A stretch of 50,092 bases of DNA from an uncultured Chthonomonas sp. (GTDB lineage Bacteria; Armatimonadota; Chthonomonadetes; Chthonomonadales; Chthonomonadaceae). Shown here one piece after another: positions 8,184-15,677 of the stretch. How positions within the stretch are numbered: position 1 is the first letter of the stretch; each line of letters begins with the position of its first letter. The notes beneath the pieces are model-generated. The model saw only the letters and a list, made by a program, of their open reading frames with translations, was not told the origin of the DNA and ran no database searches. Where the stretch lies: contig CAIONQ010000067.1 in assembly GCA_903859705.1 (NCBI GenBank), forward strand, positions 1 through 50,092, given 5' to 3'. The translations under genes were made by a program, and so were the position numbers.

Positions 8184-8209
8184 AAACATATAAAGGAGCA
8201 GTATAAAAG

Positions 8210-8452
8210 ATGCCAGAGAATACAGTTATGGCTGACCTGACAACGGAGTCGGATACGCAGGAAGAGCATATTGCGGGCCGCGGATGGCACGGCAACTCGG
8301 ATGGCCATGCCGCTGCTGGTCGCAAGGGTGGCAGCAAGGTATCTATGAACCGCGAGCACATGGCGGAGATCGGCCGTAGAGGCGGATCAAAAGTTTCTCA
8401 GAATCGCGACCACATGGCAGATATCGGCAAAAAGGGCGGCGAAAACCGGTAG
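8210..8452 (+). CDS. KGG-repeat (GsiB-like) stress protein
   Basis: An 80-residue very hydrophilic protein. It carries three related repeats with the KGG/RGG core: HAAAGRKGGSKVSMNREHM, AEIGRRGGSKVSQNRDHM and ADIGKKGG. These match the KGG motif of general stress protein GsiB and con-10, small disordered proteins made under desiccation, heat or glucose starvation and related in character to LEA proteins. There is no signal peptide, so it is cytoplasmic. A good AGGAG site precedes the ATG. The 200-base structured leader suggests post-transcriptional control. A bidirectional terminator follows. Confidence 0.88.
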   Translation: MPENTVMADLTTESDTQEEHIAGRGWHGNSDGHAAAGRKGGSKVSMNREHMAEIGRRGGSKVSQNRDHMADIGKKGGENR

Positions 8453-8483
8453 TTTTTCGGTTAGCTGTACCCCGTACTAAAAA

Positions 8484-8517
8484 TGAAAAGCCCCGGCCAA
8501 TTGGCCGGGGCTTTTCA
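8484..8517. terminator. Bidirectional terminator between the KGG gene and the dehydratase
   Basis: A perfect 17-bp inverted repeat, TGAAAAGCCCCGGCCAA and its complement with no loop spacer, flanked by A and T tracts on both strands. It serves both convergent genes. Confidence 0.9.
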
Positions 8518-8529
8518 CAATATATTAAT

Positions 8530-9654
8530 TTACCAGTCGGCTACAGAACCATCATCCTCGTGGAACCATCGCCCCACATCGGGCAGGCGGCCAAGCGGAT
8601 TCGCTCTTACAAACTCCTCGTCCAGCTCAATGCCAAGCCCGGGGCCTTCTGGCAGATCAATGTAGCCATCTTTTACAACAAATGGTTGTTTCAGGTACCC
8701 GGCGCCCAACCCTAGCGGATCCACAAACTCCTGAATCAGGAAGTTCGGGGTACAGGCATCCACCTGCAGGCAGGCCGCAAGGTTAATGGGCCCGTAGGGG
8801 TTGTGGGGTGCAATAGCTGCATACCAGGTTTCGGCCATGCTGCCAATTTGCCGGGTCTCAAATATGCCGCCCACAATACAGGGGTCTGGCTGAAGAATGG
8901 TGGCTGCCCCCTTCTCCAACACTTCCCGAAAGCCCCACTTGGTAAACAGGCGTTCCCCCGTTGCAACAGGTGTTTTGCTGCCTGCTGTAAACCGGGCCAG
9001 TGCCTCCACATTTTCGGGCAGTACAGGCTCTTCAATAAACATTGGGTGATAGGGCCGAATTGCCTCTTCCAGCCACATCGCCATAGTTGGGCTAACCCTG
9101 CCGTGAAAATCCAACAGAATATCTACGTTGTTGCCCACTGCCTCACGCACAGCCTGTACACGCGCGGCAGCTTCCTCCACTATGCCATAGTGATCTACGA
9201 TGTGCACCTTTTCAAACGGGCAGAATTTCATAGCAGAGTAGCCGCGGGCCACAACCTGTTTTGCGCTGGCGGCCAGCTCTTCGGCAGTGTTGCCAGATGG
9301 CCGCGTGTATACGCGGATACGATCGCGCACGGCACCACCCAGAAGCTGCCATACTGGCACGCCAAGTGATTTGCCAAGCAGATCCCACAAACACATCTCG
9401 ATACCGCTAATAGCAGCGTTGAGAGTGGGGCCGCCGCGCCAGAACGCCTGGCGATACAGGCTTTGCCAGTGATGTACTATTCGGCGTGCATCCTGGCCAA
9501 TCAGTGCGTCCTCATAGCTCTTCACTGCTTCGGCTACCACAAAGGCTTTGTCTCCCAGGCATTCGCCGTAGCCAACAAGCCCTTCATCGGTTTCCATTCT
9601 TACAAACAGCCACCGTGGCTGCACGGGAAGAGTTTCTATCCGGGTAATCTTCAA
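8530..9654 (-). CDS. dgoD: D-galactonate dehydratase-type enolase superfamily enzyme
   Basis: A 374-residue mandelate-racemase subgroup enzyme closely similar to E. coli DgoD along its length. The metal ligands fall at D182, E208 (FIEEPVLP) and E234 (GERLF), and the catalytic bases at H184 (DFHGR) and H284 (APHNPYGP), each one residue off the E. coli numbering. It would dehydrate galactonate or a related aldonate to a 2-keto-3-deoxy sugar acid. The start is TTG: an ideal AGGAGG overlaps the stop codon of the upstream gene and lies nine bases before it. It is co-transcribed with, and follows by 13 bases, the DUF34-like gene. Substrate could be another sugar acid, since no dgoK or dgoA is nearby. 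Confidence 0.88.
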   Translation of the reverse strand: MKITRIETLPVQPRWLFVRMETDEGLVGYGECLGDKAFVVAEAVKSYEDALIGQDARRIVHHWQSLYRQAFWRGGPTLNAAISGIEMCLWDLLGKSLGVPVWQLLGGAVRDRIRVYTRPSGNTAEELAASAKQVVARGYSAMKFCPFEKVHIVDHYGIVEEAAARVQAVREAVGNNVDILLDFHGRVSPTMAMWLEEAIRPYHPMFIEEPVLPENVEALARFTAGSKTPVATGERLFTKWGFREVLEKGAATILQPDPCIVGGIFETRQIGSMAETWYAAIAPHNPYGPINLAACLQVDACTPNFLIQEFVDPLGLGAGYLKQPFVVKDGYIDLPEGPGLGIELDEEFVRANPLGRLPDVGRWFHEDDGSVADW

Positions 9655-9667
9655 CGTGGAACGCCTC

Positions 9668-10816
9668 CTACGGTACGTAAACTATCTGCACACCGTCTGT
9701 TTCAAATGTATTTCTCAGCTGCTCCGCCAACCTTTGTAGCCCGGGAGCAACAGATGGTCCAAACCCCACATCTATCAACACGGTTGCGCTGCCATCGGCC
9801 AGTGCCATATCTACCGTTGATACGCCGCCAACTACTAGCGCTCCGGCCTCTTGCCGGTGTGCCGCCCATAGCAGCTTTTCGCCCTGCCCCGTTCCACTGG
9901 CAACAGCCAGGTTGCCTACTGGCAGGCCCGGGCGGTGGGAGCAGCGAGCACGGTTATCAGAATCCAGCTCCAGTGCATCGTTTACCTGTGCCAGCACGGT
10001 ATCCAGAGATACCTTTAGCGGCAGTTCGCCAATTCGGCCCCTGCCAAACAACACTCCGGGGTTGCGAAGCTGGTAGATATCGTATGCCACTTCTTCGTAG
10101 GGGTGCGCATCCAATACGGCAGCAATCACTCCCTGCAGGTCACGCTGAGCTACAAGCAGTTCCAGGCGCACTTCTGGCACCTCTTCCAGCCGGCCTACCG
10201 TACCGATAGATGGGTTTGCGCCGGGCTGAGGCAAGAACGTGCCCTTACCACTGCTTGCGTAAGAGCAGTACTGGTAATCACCCACCACGCCTGCCCCCGC
10301 CTCGGCAGCCGCAGAGCGCACAAGCTCCACATCCTTTTCAGGAACGAACACCACAAACTTTAGCTGGGTTTCTGCCACAGTGGGAACCAGCGCTCCAGAA
10401 GGAGCCAGGCCAAGGCGCTCCGCCAGGCAATCATCAAAGCCGCCGGGCGCTGCAGCAAATGCGGTGGAGAGCACATAAAGAGATACCTGGCGTTGCACCA
10501 GGTGCGCAATTTTTGACCCTATTGGATCATCCCACCTGAGGCCGCTTAAGGGCTGGTTCACGAGCGGGGCAGCCGCTATCAGCATCGCTGATTTATACAC
10601 AGCTGCACAAGATATAGCGCTATAGGTGGGCAGCGGGGTAACAACCACGGTTTTAACCGGGTTTGCTGTGGCCCCAACCTGAAGGCCAAACGGCGTGGAA
10701 GGAGATTCTAGCGCTGGGGGTGCCAGATACTCCAGAAAATCGATAACTTCCGAAACGGTTACTACACGGCGGCGACGCCTGCGAGCTGTATCCTCAGCGC
10801 CCTGTGTCTGTTTCAT
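9668..10816 (-). CDS. Nif3/DUF34-family protein with its metal site lost
   Basis: A 382-residue protein with the two-part Nif3 fold split by a YqfO/CutA-like insertion (about residues 150-255, around KFVVFVPEKDVELVRSAA and ELLVAQRDLQGVIAAVLDAHPYEEVAYDIY). Active members bind two metals through an HHP motif, an HTNLD motif and a C-terminal H-x3-E. Here these read LIAAAPLV (A82/A83 replace the two His), STAFAAAPGG (S117 and A121 replace His and Asp) and a Gly/Pro-rich stretch near VGFGPSVAPG. The WDN motif near the start is also gone (SPSTPFGLQVG). The backbone motifs remain, so this is a decayed-site paralogue kept under selection rather than a pseudogene. It starts with ATG and has a basic RRRRRR stretch at residues 12-17. 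It leads the operon with the dehydratase. Confidence 0.82.
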   Translation of the reverse strand: MKQTQGAEDTARRRRRRVVTVSEVIDFLEYLAPPALESPSTPFGLQVGATANPVKTVVVTPLPTYSAISCAAVYKSAMLIAAAPLVNQPLSGLRWDDPIGSKIAHLVQRQVSLYVLSTAFAAAPGGFDDCLAERLGLAPSGALVPTVAETQLKFVVFVPEKDVELVRSAAAEAGAGVVGDYQYCSYASSGKGTFLPQPGANPSIGTVGRLEEVPEVRLELLVAQRDLQGVIAAVLDAHPYEEVAYDIYQLRNPGVLFGRGRIGELPLKVSLDTVLAQVNDALELDSDNRARCSHRPGLPVGNLAVASGTGQGEKLLWAAHRQEAGALVVGGVSTVDMALADGSATVLIDVGFGPSVAPGLQRLAEQLRNTFETDGVQIVYVP

Positions 10817-10879
10817 ATCTGATATGCCCCCTCAGGGCAGTGTGAGTTATGCGGCCTGGCATGAACCTCACAGAATAAG

Positions 10880-10916
10880 AAAAAAGGGAACAGATGGCTT
10901 ATGCCGCTCTGTTCCC
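10880..10916 (-). terminator. Intrinsic terminator after the second Gly/Met-rich gene
   Basis: Read on the minus strand, GGGAACAGA pairs with TCTGTTCCC around a 13-base loop, followed directly by TTTTTTCTTATT. Confidence 0.88.
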
Positions 10917-10968
10917 CTGCATCTTTGCTCAGTGCGGAATTTTCCGCCGAGCTCCGGCATCTCCGGTA

Positions 10969-11928
10969 TTAGTCTGCGTGGGAGCTTGCGCCGCCAACGC
11001 CACCCGGGTTGCGAGGAGCAAATCCACCGCCGCCCTTGGTAGGTGCACCGCCACCAACAGCGCCCGCACCTTTACCGCCAGTTGCGCCGCCGCCGCCAGA
11101 ACCGCCACCGTCTACAAAGAACGGAACATGCTGATCTTCGGCCAGTACAACTCCGATGCCAACAACCTTATCCTTGATTACAGCAAATTTAGCATGGTAC
11201 TTGCTGCCGTAATCCAGAACGAAGCCAGGAGAGATCTCCTCAATGGTATCCGGCCAACCATATGTGGTATACAGATCCTTGAGGGCGCTGCCAAGGTGAA
11301 TTCCGCGCTGGGTTGGTGTACCGCCTTCGCGACCGCGCTCCATAATTCCACGTACGCGGCCATCTGCGTTAAACAGGAAGCTATAGGCAACCTGTTGGCG
11401 GGCATTGTGATACCACCATGAGTAACCGCCAGATTCGCCGAAAGTGGAACCAGAGCCGCTGGAAGCACCTGCTCCAGAGCCACCGCCCGCACCACCAGGC
11501 ATCGAAGGCCCGGGCGCACCCACACCGCCGCCGTCGCCCTTTTTGCCCATGCCCATCATGCCGCCGCCACCGCCACCGGTCATTGGTCCCATCGGGCCAA
11601 GGCCAGGCATTCCCATTCCGCCGCCGCCCTTGGTAGCAGATCCGCCACCGGCACTGCCGGAAGAGGAGCCACCGTAAGAAACGGAGCGAATGCCGCCGAG
11701 GTCATTGCCGTTTGGATCAACAGCGTCTTCAACCGACGCGGTTTCATTCAGCGTGACCATGACCTTGGGCTGCCCGAGGCGAGCAAGCACATCCTTGTAG
11801 GTCTGAAGGATTCGTATACCGAGCAGACCCTTCTCCATGGTTACAGGAGCAGCTGCACGTGCCGGCACAAGAGCCATTACGGATACAGCGGCTACAGAGC
11901 CCAGGATCACACCAGTTCCAGATCGCAT
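10969..11928 (-). CDS. Exported Gly/Met-rich protein (second of a paralogous pair)
   Basis: A 319-residue protein with a signal peptide (cleavage near PARAAA). Around residues 34-54 it has GIRILQTYKDVLARLGQP and around 208-226 GIHLGSALKDLYTTYGWP, the same motif twice, so the folded part is probably an internal duplication. Between the halves lies a low-complexity linker (about 86-168) of Gly, Met, Ser and Pro with GMGMPGLGPMGPM and GGGMMGMGKKGDGGG. The linker ends at a WWYH motif (171-174) followed by FLFNADGRVRGI. A second Gly-rich tail fills about 274-319. The upstream neighbour has the same plan. I do not recognise the family; similar half-domains occur in exported proteins of Armatimonadota. 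Role unknown, possibly cell-surface. Confidence 0.8.
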   Translation of the reverse strand: MRSGTGVILGSVAAVSVMALVPARAAAPVTMEKGLLGIRILQTYKDVLARLGQPKVMVTLNETASVEDAVDPNGNDLGGIRSVSYGGSSSGSAGGGSATKGGGGMGMPGLGPMGPMTGGGGGGMMGMGKKGDGGGVGAPGPSMPGGAGGGSGAGASSGSGSTFGESGGYSWWYHNARQQVAYSFLFNADGRVRGIMERGREGGTPTQRGIHLGSALKDLYTTYGWPDTIEEISPGFVLDYGSKYHAKFAVIKDKVVGIGVVLAEDQHVPFFVDGGGSGGGGATGGKGAGAVGGGAPTKGGGGFAPRNPGGVGGASSHAD

Positions 11929-12003
11929 ATCACTTCACCCCTCTTCAGAACTTCGCCCGAGCTAACGCTCTTACAAAGCGCTGCGGATGCCAATCTACTC
12001 GAA

Positions 12004-12975
12004 TTACTTCGTTACACCAACGGTGATGCCAAGCACCACATTGTTCACAATCTGGAACGCAACTTTATCAGTGCGGCCATACCGCATGATGAAGTTCTCT
12101 GCAGCGTGGGCACCTTCCAGGCTGAAACCATACTTGTTCATAACCTGGCCCATAGAGCTGCTGAGCACAATGCCCTTCTTGGTTGCGCCAGCATTGGATA
12201 TCTGGTGACCTTTAAAGGCAGTGAGCTTGCGAGAACCGTACTCACCAATCTGGATTACATTGCCAGTGCGGTTGAAAACGAAAGCGAAGTGAATACCCTT
12301 CTGATGATCATGGTACCACCAGGTAGTTTCTTTCACAGCGCCAGATGTGGGAGCATTGCCAGCACCAGGAGTGCCAGCAGAGCCCGGGCCTTCAGCGCCC
12401 ATGCCCATCATGCCAAAGCCGGGTAGGCCACCGGTAGAAGGGCCACCCATGCCCATCATGCCATCGCCTTTTTTGCCGCCACCCATGCTCATCATGCCCA
12501 TGCCGCCAGTACCGGGCGCACCAGCGCCGCCTGCACCGGCCATACCACCGCCGCCGCCGCCGCCACCGGGGAAGCCATCACGGCTGGTTGTATGGGAACC
12601 ACTACCGCCACCAGAACCACCGGCAGCAGCACCACCACCCTTAGACATGCCGCCGAAACCACCGGTAGAAGGGCCCATCATACCCATCATTCCACCGCCG
12701 CCAGCACCACCACCAGCCGATGCATTTGCTGCACCAGGAGGAGGCGTGGGCGAATAGGGTCCACCGGCCTGTATTTCGGTAGGCTGGCCAAACTTTTGAA
12801 GTACATCGCGGTAGGTTGAACTGAGCAGATGTACACCAAGCAGGGTGTTTTCGGCAGCCCTGTCGGTCTTCTCTTCCAATTCAACTTCCTGCCCCGCCAT
12901 AAGCGGCCCAGACGCCAGTGTGGCCGCAGCTACCAGGGCCGCTATTCCACCCAGACGACCGAAGCTTTTGTTCAT
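12004..12975 (-). CDS. Exported Gly/Met-rich protein (first of a paralogous pair)
   Basis: A 323-residue paralogue of the next gene downstream (75 bases away), with the same order of parts: signal peptide ending near PLMAG, first half-domain with GVHLLSSTYRDVLQKFGQPTEI (about 47-68), a Gly/Met-rich linker (about 71-215) with repeated MMGMM, GMGMMSMGGGKKGDG and FGMMGMGAEG blocks, the WWYH motif (219-222) with FVFNRTGNVIQI, and a second half-domain KGIVLSSSMGQVMNKYG. The strong purine-rich site GGGGGGAG precedes the ATG. A TGN-extended promoter lies about 105 bases upstream. It lacks the C-terminal Gly tail of its partner. Function unknown; the Met-rich linker could bind soft metals or simply be flexible. 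Confidence 0.8.
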   Translation of the reverse strand: MNKSFGRLGGIAALVAAATLASGPLMAGQEVELEEKTDRAAENTLLGVHLLSSTYRDVLQKFGQPTEIQAGGPYSPTPPPGAANASAGGGAGGGGMMGMMGPSTGGFGGMSKGGGAAAGGSGGGSGSHTTSRDGFPGGGGGGGGMAGAGGAGAPGTGGMGMMSMGGGKKGDGMMGMGGPSTGGLPGFGMMGMGAEGPGSAGTPGAGNAPTSGAVKETTWWYHDHQKGIHFAFVFNRTGNVIQIGEYGSRKLTAFKGHQISNAGATKKGIVLSSSMGQVMNKYGFSLEGAHAAENFIMRYGRTDKVAFQIVNNVVLGITVGVTK

Positions 12976-13079
12976 TGTTAAACTCCCCCCTGAGAGATGA
13001 GTGTCACCATTTTGTTGCCTTTGGCAGATGTGACAGGACGGAACGCTATTTCTCGTTCGTCACGCAGAAATCCTGCTAC

Positions 13080-13107
13080 ATCATACCACGATTCATTTGT
13101 ATTTGAA
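13080..13107 (-). promoter_or_regulatory. Candidate promoter of the Gly/Met-rich pair
   Basis: On the minus strand TTCAAA, a 16-bp spacer and TATGAT preceded by TGG (extended -10). The start of transcription would be near 13073, about 98 bases before the first ATG. Confidence 0.45.
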
Positions 13108-13133
13108 TCTGCAAAATTGATGTTTTGGCAGAT

Positions 13134-14972
13134 CTATTCTGGCCGAGCGTGCATTGCCTGCCCGGCAGAGCTAATTCCGCTGCCTTTGTTGCACAGAGCA
13201 TCCACTGTTACAAAGCGGTAACCCCGTGCCCGCAACCCACGCAGTATGCTCGGCAACGCCTGCAGCGTGCTAACTTTGCCGTTGTGCATAAGCACTATAC
13301 TGCCGGGCCTAACCTGTTTCAGCACAGCCTCGGCCACCTTCTGTGCGCCAATAATCTCAGAGTCAAACACATCCACGGTCCACATACACGGCGTAAGCCC
13401 CCAGTTCTTCACCAGAGCGGCAGTTTTGCCATTCCAGTTGCCTCCGGGAGGCCGCATATATTTCGGCAACTTGCCGGTGGTTGCAAGCACTGCCGCCTGT
13501 GTTTGAAGCATCTCTCGCTCCGCATCTATCGGCGATAGCGCCGTAAGGCTGCGATGCGTGTAGCTATGATTGGCTATTTCCATACCTGCTGAGGCTATTG
13601 CCTTCGCCAGGTCTGGAAACTCCCGCATATGCCTTCCTATTACAAAGAAGGTTGCGGGCACATGCTCCGAAGTCAGCATTTCAAGCAGCGGCTCTGTTAC
13701 GCCCTGCTTGGGCCCATCATCAAAAGTGAGAGCAACCAGCTTTTCGGTGCCAGCGCCGCTGAAAACAGCGCGCCCACCCTGGCCGATTCCACCCACAGCC
13801 ACTAACCTGTTGCGAACATCTTGATACGCCGGGTTGATCGCCGCACAGCGCAGATACCATTCCCTGGCCTCACTCTTTCGGCCCAGGTGTTCCGTTGCAG
13901 AAGCAGCCAGATAGGCACATGCGGCGCGGTCTGGCTGAAGCTTCATAGCTTCCCACAGTGCGGCCGAAGATTCGGCCCCGCTGGCTTCCCCATCGGAATC
14001 GGCCCTGCGATTGAACACACGCATTGTATGTTCAACCCGCGCTATCTCTGTTCCAGATCGATCGTACAGCACGATCAAAATTGTATGCTTGCCGTTCGTA
14101 GCCCGCGTGGTATCCCAGGTGTAGCTAAAGGGCGCAGTACCTACGATGCTAAGTGCGCTGCCATCCAGCTCATAACCAGCGTACGCCGTGCCGCGTGGCA
14201 CATCGGTAGGGCTCAGTAGCAGATTCCCGCTTACTGCGGCATCCACCACAGCGGGTTCTGCACCAGCAGCATTCCGAACATAACTTGCGGCAATTGGCCG
14301 TGCAGCGTTAAGCGAAAACTGCGGACCGTAAGAGCCAGTAAACGGATCGTCTCCGCCTTCTGTATCTAGCGCTGCCAGCTGTGCCAGCTTCGCTGCATCT
14401 TTCCACCGCTTTTCACCGGCGGCTGACATCGCTTCTATTGCGCTATCTAACGCCAGTTGCCCTGCTTGCCCTGCAGAACCTGTAGAAAGAAATTTTACAC
14501 AGCGCAGCGCAGTGCGCACCGCTTCAGGGTCTGCCCCTGCCTTCTTTGAGGCCAGTAATTGCGCCTCGGCGCCGGGCCAATCGCTCATTGCCAATGAGCA
14601 GATGCCCAGCAAATACTGTATGCGGCTATCCCCCGGCCTCTCGTCTGCCACACTGCGCAGGCGCTTCTGGGCTGCATGGGCGGAGCCTGCTTCTATTTCC
14701 AGCAGGGCAGCCGCGGCAGTTAACTGCGGATCGGCGGGAGCCTTGCGCAGAGCCGCTTCTGCAGCGCGTGCCGCTCCGTTGAAATCTCTATCGTGAATCC
14801 GGGCCAACACGGTAGCCAGATCCGAATCTGTTTGCGCCGGTTGAGGTGCTGTGTTGGCGCTTCGGGCGCCGGCAGGAGCGCATAGCGCCAACACTAGTAG
14901 CATCACTGCCGTAACTGCAACCATGCACGAACACCTGTTTTGTTGGAGTTTCCTCAAAGAGGGTTCACCCAT
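13134..14972 (-). CDS. Exported polysaccharide deacetylase with TPR and Ig-like regions
   Basis: A 612-residue protein. The N-terminus has a basic stretch and hydrophobic core (MVAVTAVMLLVLALCAPAGA), an export signal. Helical TPR-like repeats fill about residues 50-190; an Ig-like unit with APFSYTWDTTRATNGKHTILIV lies near 278-320; one more TPR-like pair follows. The C-terminal NodB domain (about 408-590) has all motifs of the carbohydrate esterase 4 family: TFDDGP (416), HSYTH (469), RPPGG (507) and LMHNG (561). It would remove acetyl groups from peptidoglycan, chitin or another GlcNAc polymer outside the cytoplasm. ATG 14972 is chosen because the longer frame overlaps the upstream gene; the shorter start at 14924 would lose the basic part of the signal. 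It follows the small exported gene by 31 bases. Confidence 0.88.
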   Translation of the reverse strand: MGEPSLRKLQQNRCSCMVAVTAVMLLVLALCAPAGARSANTAPQPAQTDSDLATVLARIHDRDFNGAARAAEAALRKAPADPQLTAAAALLEIEAGSAHAAQKRLRSVADERPGDSRIQYLLGICSLAMSDWPGAEAQLLASKKAGADPEAVRTALRCVKFLSTGSAGQAGQLALDSAIEAMSAAGEKRWKDAAKLAQLAALDTEGGDDPFTGSYGPQFSLNAARPIAASYVRNAAGAEPAVVDAAVSGNLLLSPTDVPRGTAYAGYELDGSALSIVGTAPFSYTWDTTRATNGKHTILIVLYDRSGTEIARVEHTMRVFNRRADSDGEASGAESSAALWEAMKLQPDRAACAYLAASATEHLGRKSEAREWYLRCAAINPAYQDVRNRLVAVGGIGQGGRAVFSGAGTEKLVALTFDDGPKQGVTEPLLEMLTSEHVPATFFVIGRHMREFPDLAKAIASAGMEIANHSYTHRSLTALSPIDAEREMLQTQAAVLATTGKLPKYMRPPGGNWNGKTAALVKNWGLTPCMWTVDVFDSEIIGAQKVAEAVLKQVRPGSIVLMHNGKVSTLQALPSILRGLRARGYRFVTVDALCNKGSGISSAGQAMHARPE

Positions 14973-15003
14973 TTTCTCTGATTGAATAGAACGATTCAGC
15001 AGG

Positions 15004-15552
15004 CTATGGCGCGGCATCACGCAAGTGGCCAAACGCATCCAGCATTAACTGCAGTGTTTCCGCCATCTCGGAGCCAAGCTGTGCCCCATTTCCATCCGGG
15101 GCGTGCTCCGCAATCCGCCATGCATCTCTAACATGGTCCATTCTTTTTGGCAGGTAACCCAGGTCTTTTGATATCCGGGCCCAGTGTGCCGTATTTGCCG
15201 CATCTGCATGCACCAGCGTAGGCACAATGCGCCCGCCATCTGTTGCCTCCACCGCATGCTCCATAGAGCGTACGTACCCGGCCACCCTGTGCAGATACTG
15301 CGTTCTGGATTCGGCGGGCAACACACCGCAGATGCGGTTCATATATACAGGCAGTGTTTCGCCCCGAATCCGCAGATGAGGAGATTCCAACAGCTCTCTT
15401 TTGCACCGCTCAATTGCCGCGGCATAGTCGTTAATTTTAGCCTGAGTTACAGGCTTTCCGGGTTGAGCGGCCACATGTGGCGCTGCATTGGATATAATAA
15501 GCAGGGTTAGCGCACTTACAGCAGCTATTTTATGTGTAATTGAGTGGTTCAC
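15004..15552 (-). CDS. Exported helical protein of unknown function, leaderless GTG start
   Basis: A 182-residue protein with an export signal (HKIAAVSALTLLIISNAAPHVAAQ) and a mature part rich in charged helices; nothing in it identifies a family. It is the first gene of a unit with the deacetylase, so it may act on the same envelope polymer. The start is taken as GTG at 15552 because a textbook promoter (TTGCGA, 17 bp, TATAAT) ends seven bases before it and there is no ribosome site; the message would begin at or next to the GTG. An in-frame ATG eight codons further up would lie inside the promoter. Confidence 0.72.
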   Translation of the reverse strand: MNHSITHKIAAVSALTLLIISNAAPHVAAQPGKPVTQAKINDYAAAIERCKRELLESPHLRIRGETLPVYMNRICGVLPAESRTQYLHRVAGYVRSMEHAVEATDGGRIVPTLVHADAANTAHWARISKDLGYLPKRMDHVRDAWRIAEHAPDGNGAQLGSEMAETLQLMLDAFGHLRDAAP

Positions 15553-15558
15553 GCGGCG

Positions 15559-15587
15559 ATTATACCAGACCGGCACGAACCTCGCAA
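15559..15587 (-). promoter_or_regulatory. Promoter of the exported protein/deacetylase unit
   Basis: On the minus strand TTGCGA (15587-15582), a 17-bp spacer and a perfect TATAAT (15564-15559) preceded by TGG. Transcription should start near 15552, at the GTG start codon. Confidence 0.7.
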
Positions 15588-15591
15588 TTGC

Positions 15592-15621
15592 TTGAAATTG
15601 AGCGTAAGATAGTGCTAAACT
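15592..15621 (+). promoter_or_regulatory. Candidate promoter of citrate synthase
   Basis: TTGAAA (15592-15597), an 18-bp spacer and TAAACT (15616-15621) with a TGC extension. The start near 15628 would give a 50-base leader. It is divergent from, and nearly abuts, the promoter at 15559-15587. Confidence 0.45.
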
Positions 15622-15677
15622 GAGTCTGGTTATTGGTTAAACCACACGAATTTTCACCGGAATGAGGTGTTTGTATT

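Noticed and set aside
12347-12757. Proline-rich plus-strand frame
   Set aside because: It is the complement of the Gly-rich linker of the exported protein; no independent start signal.
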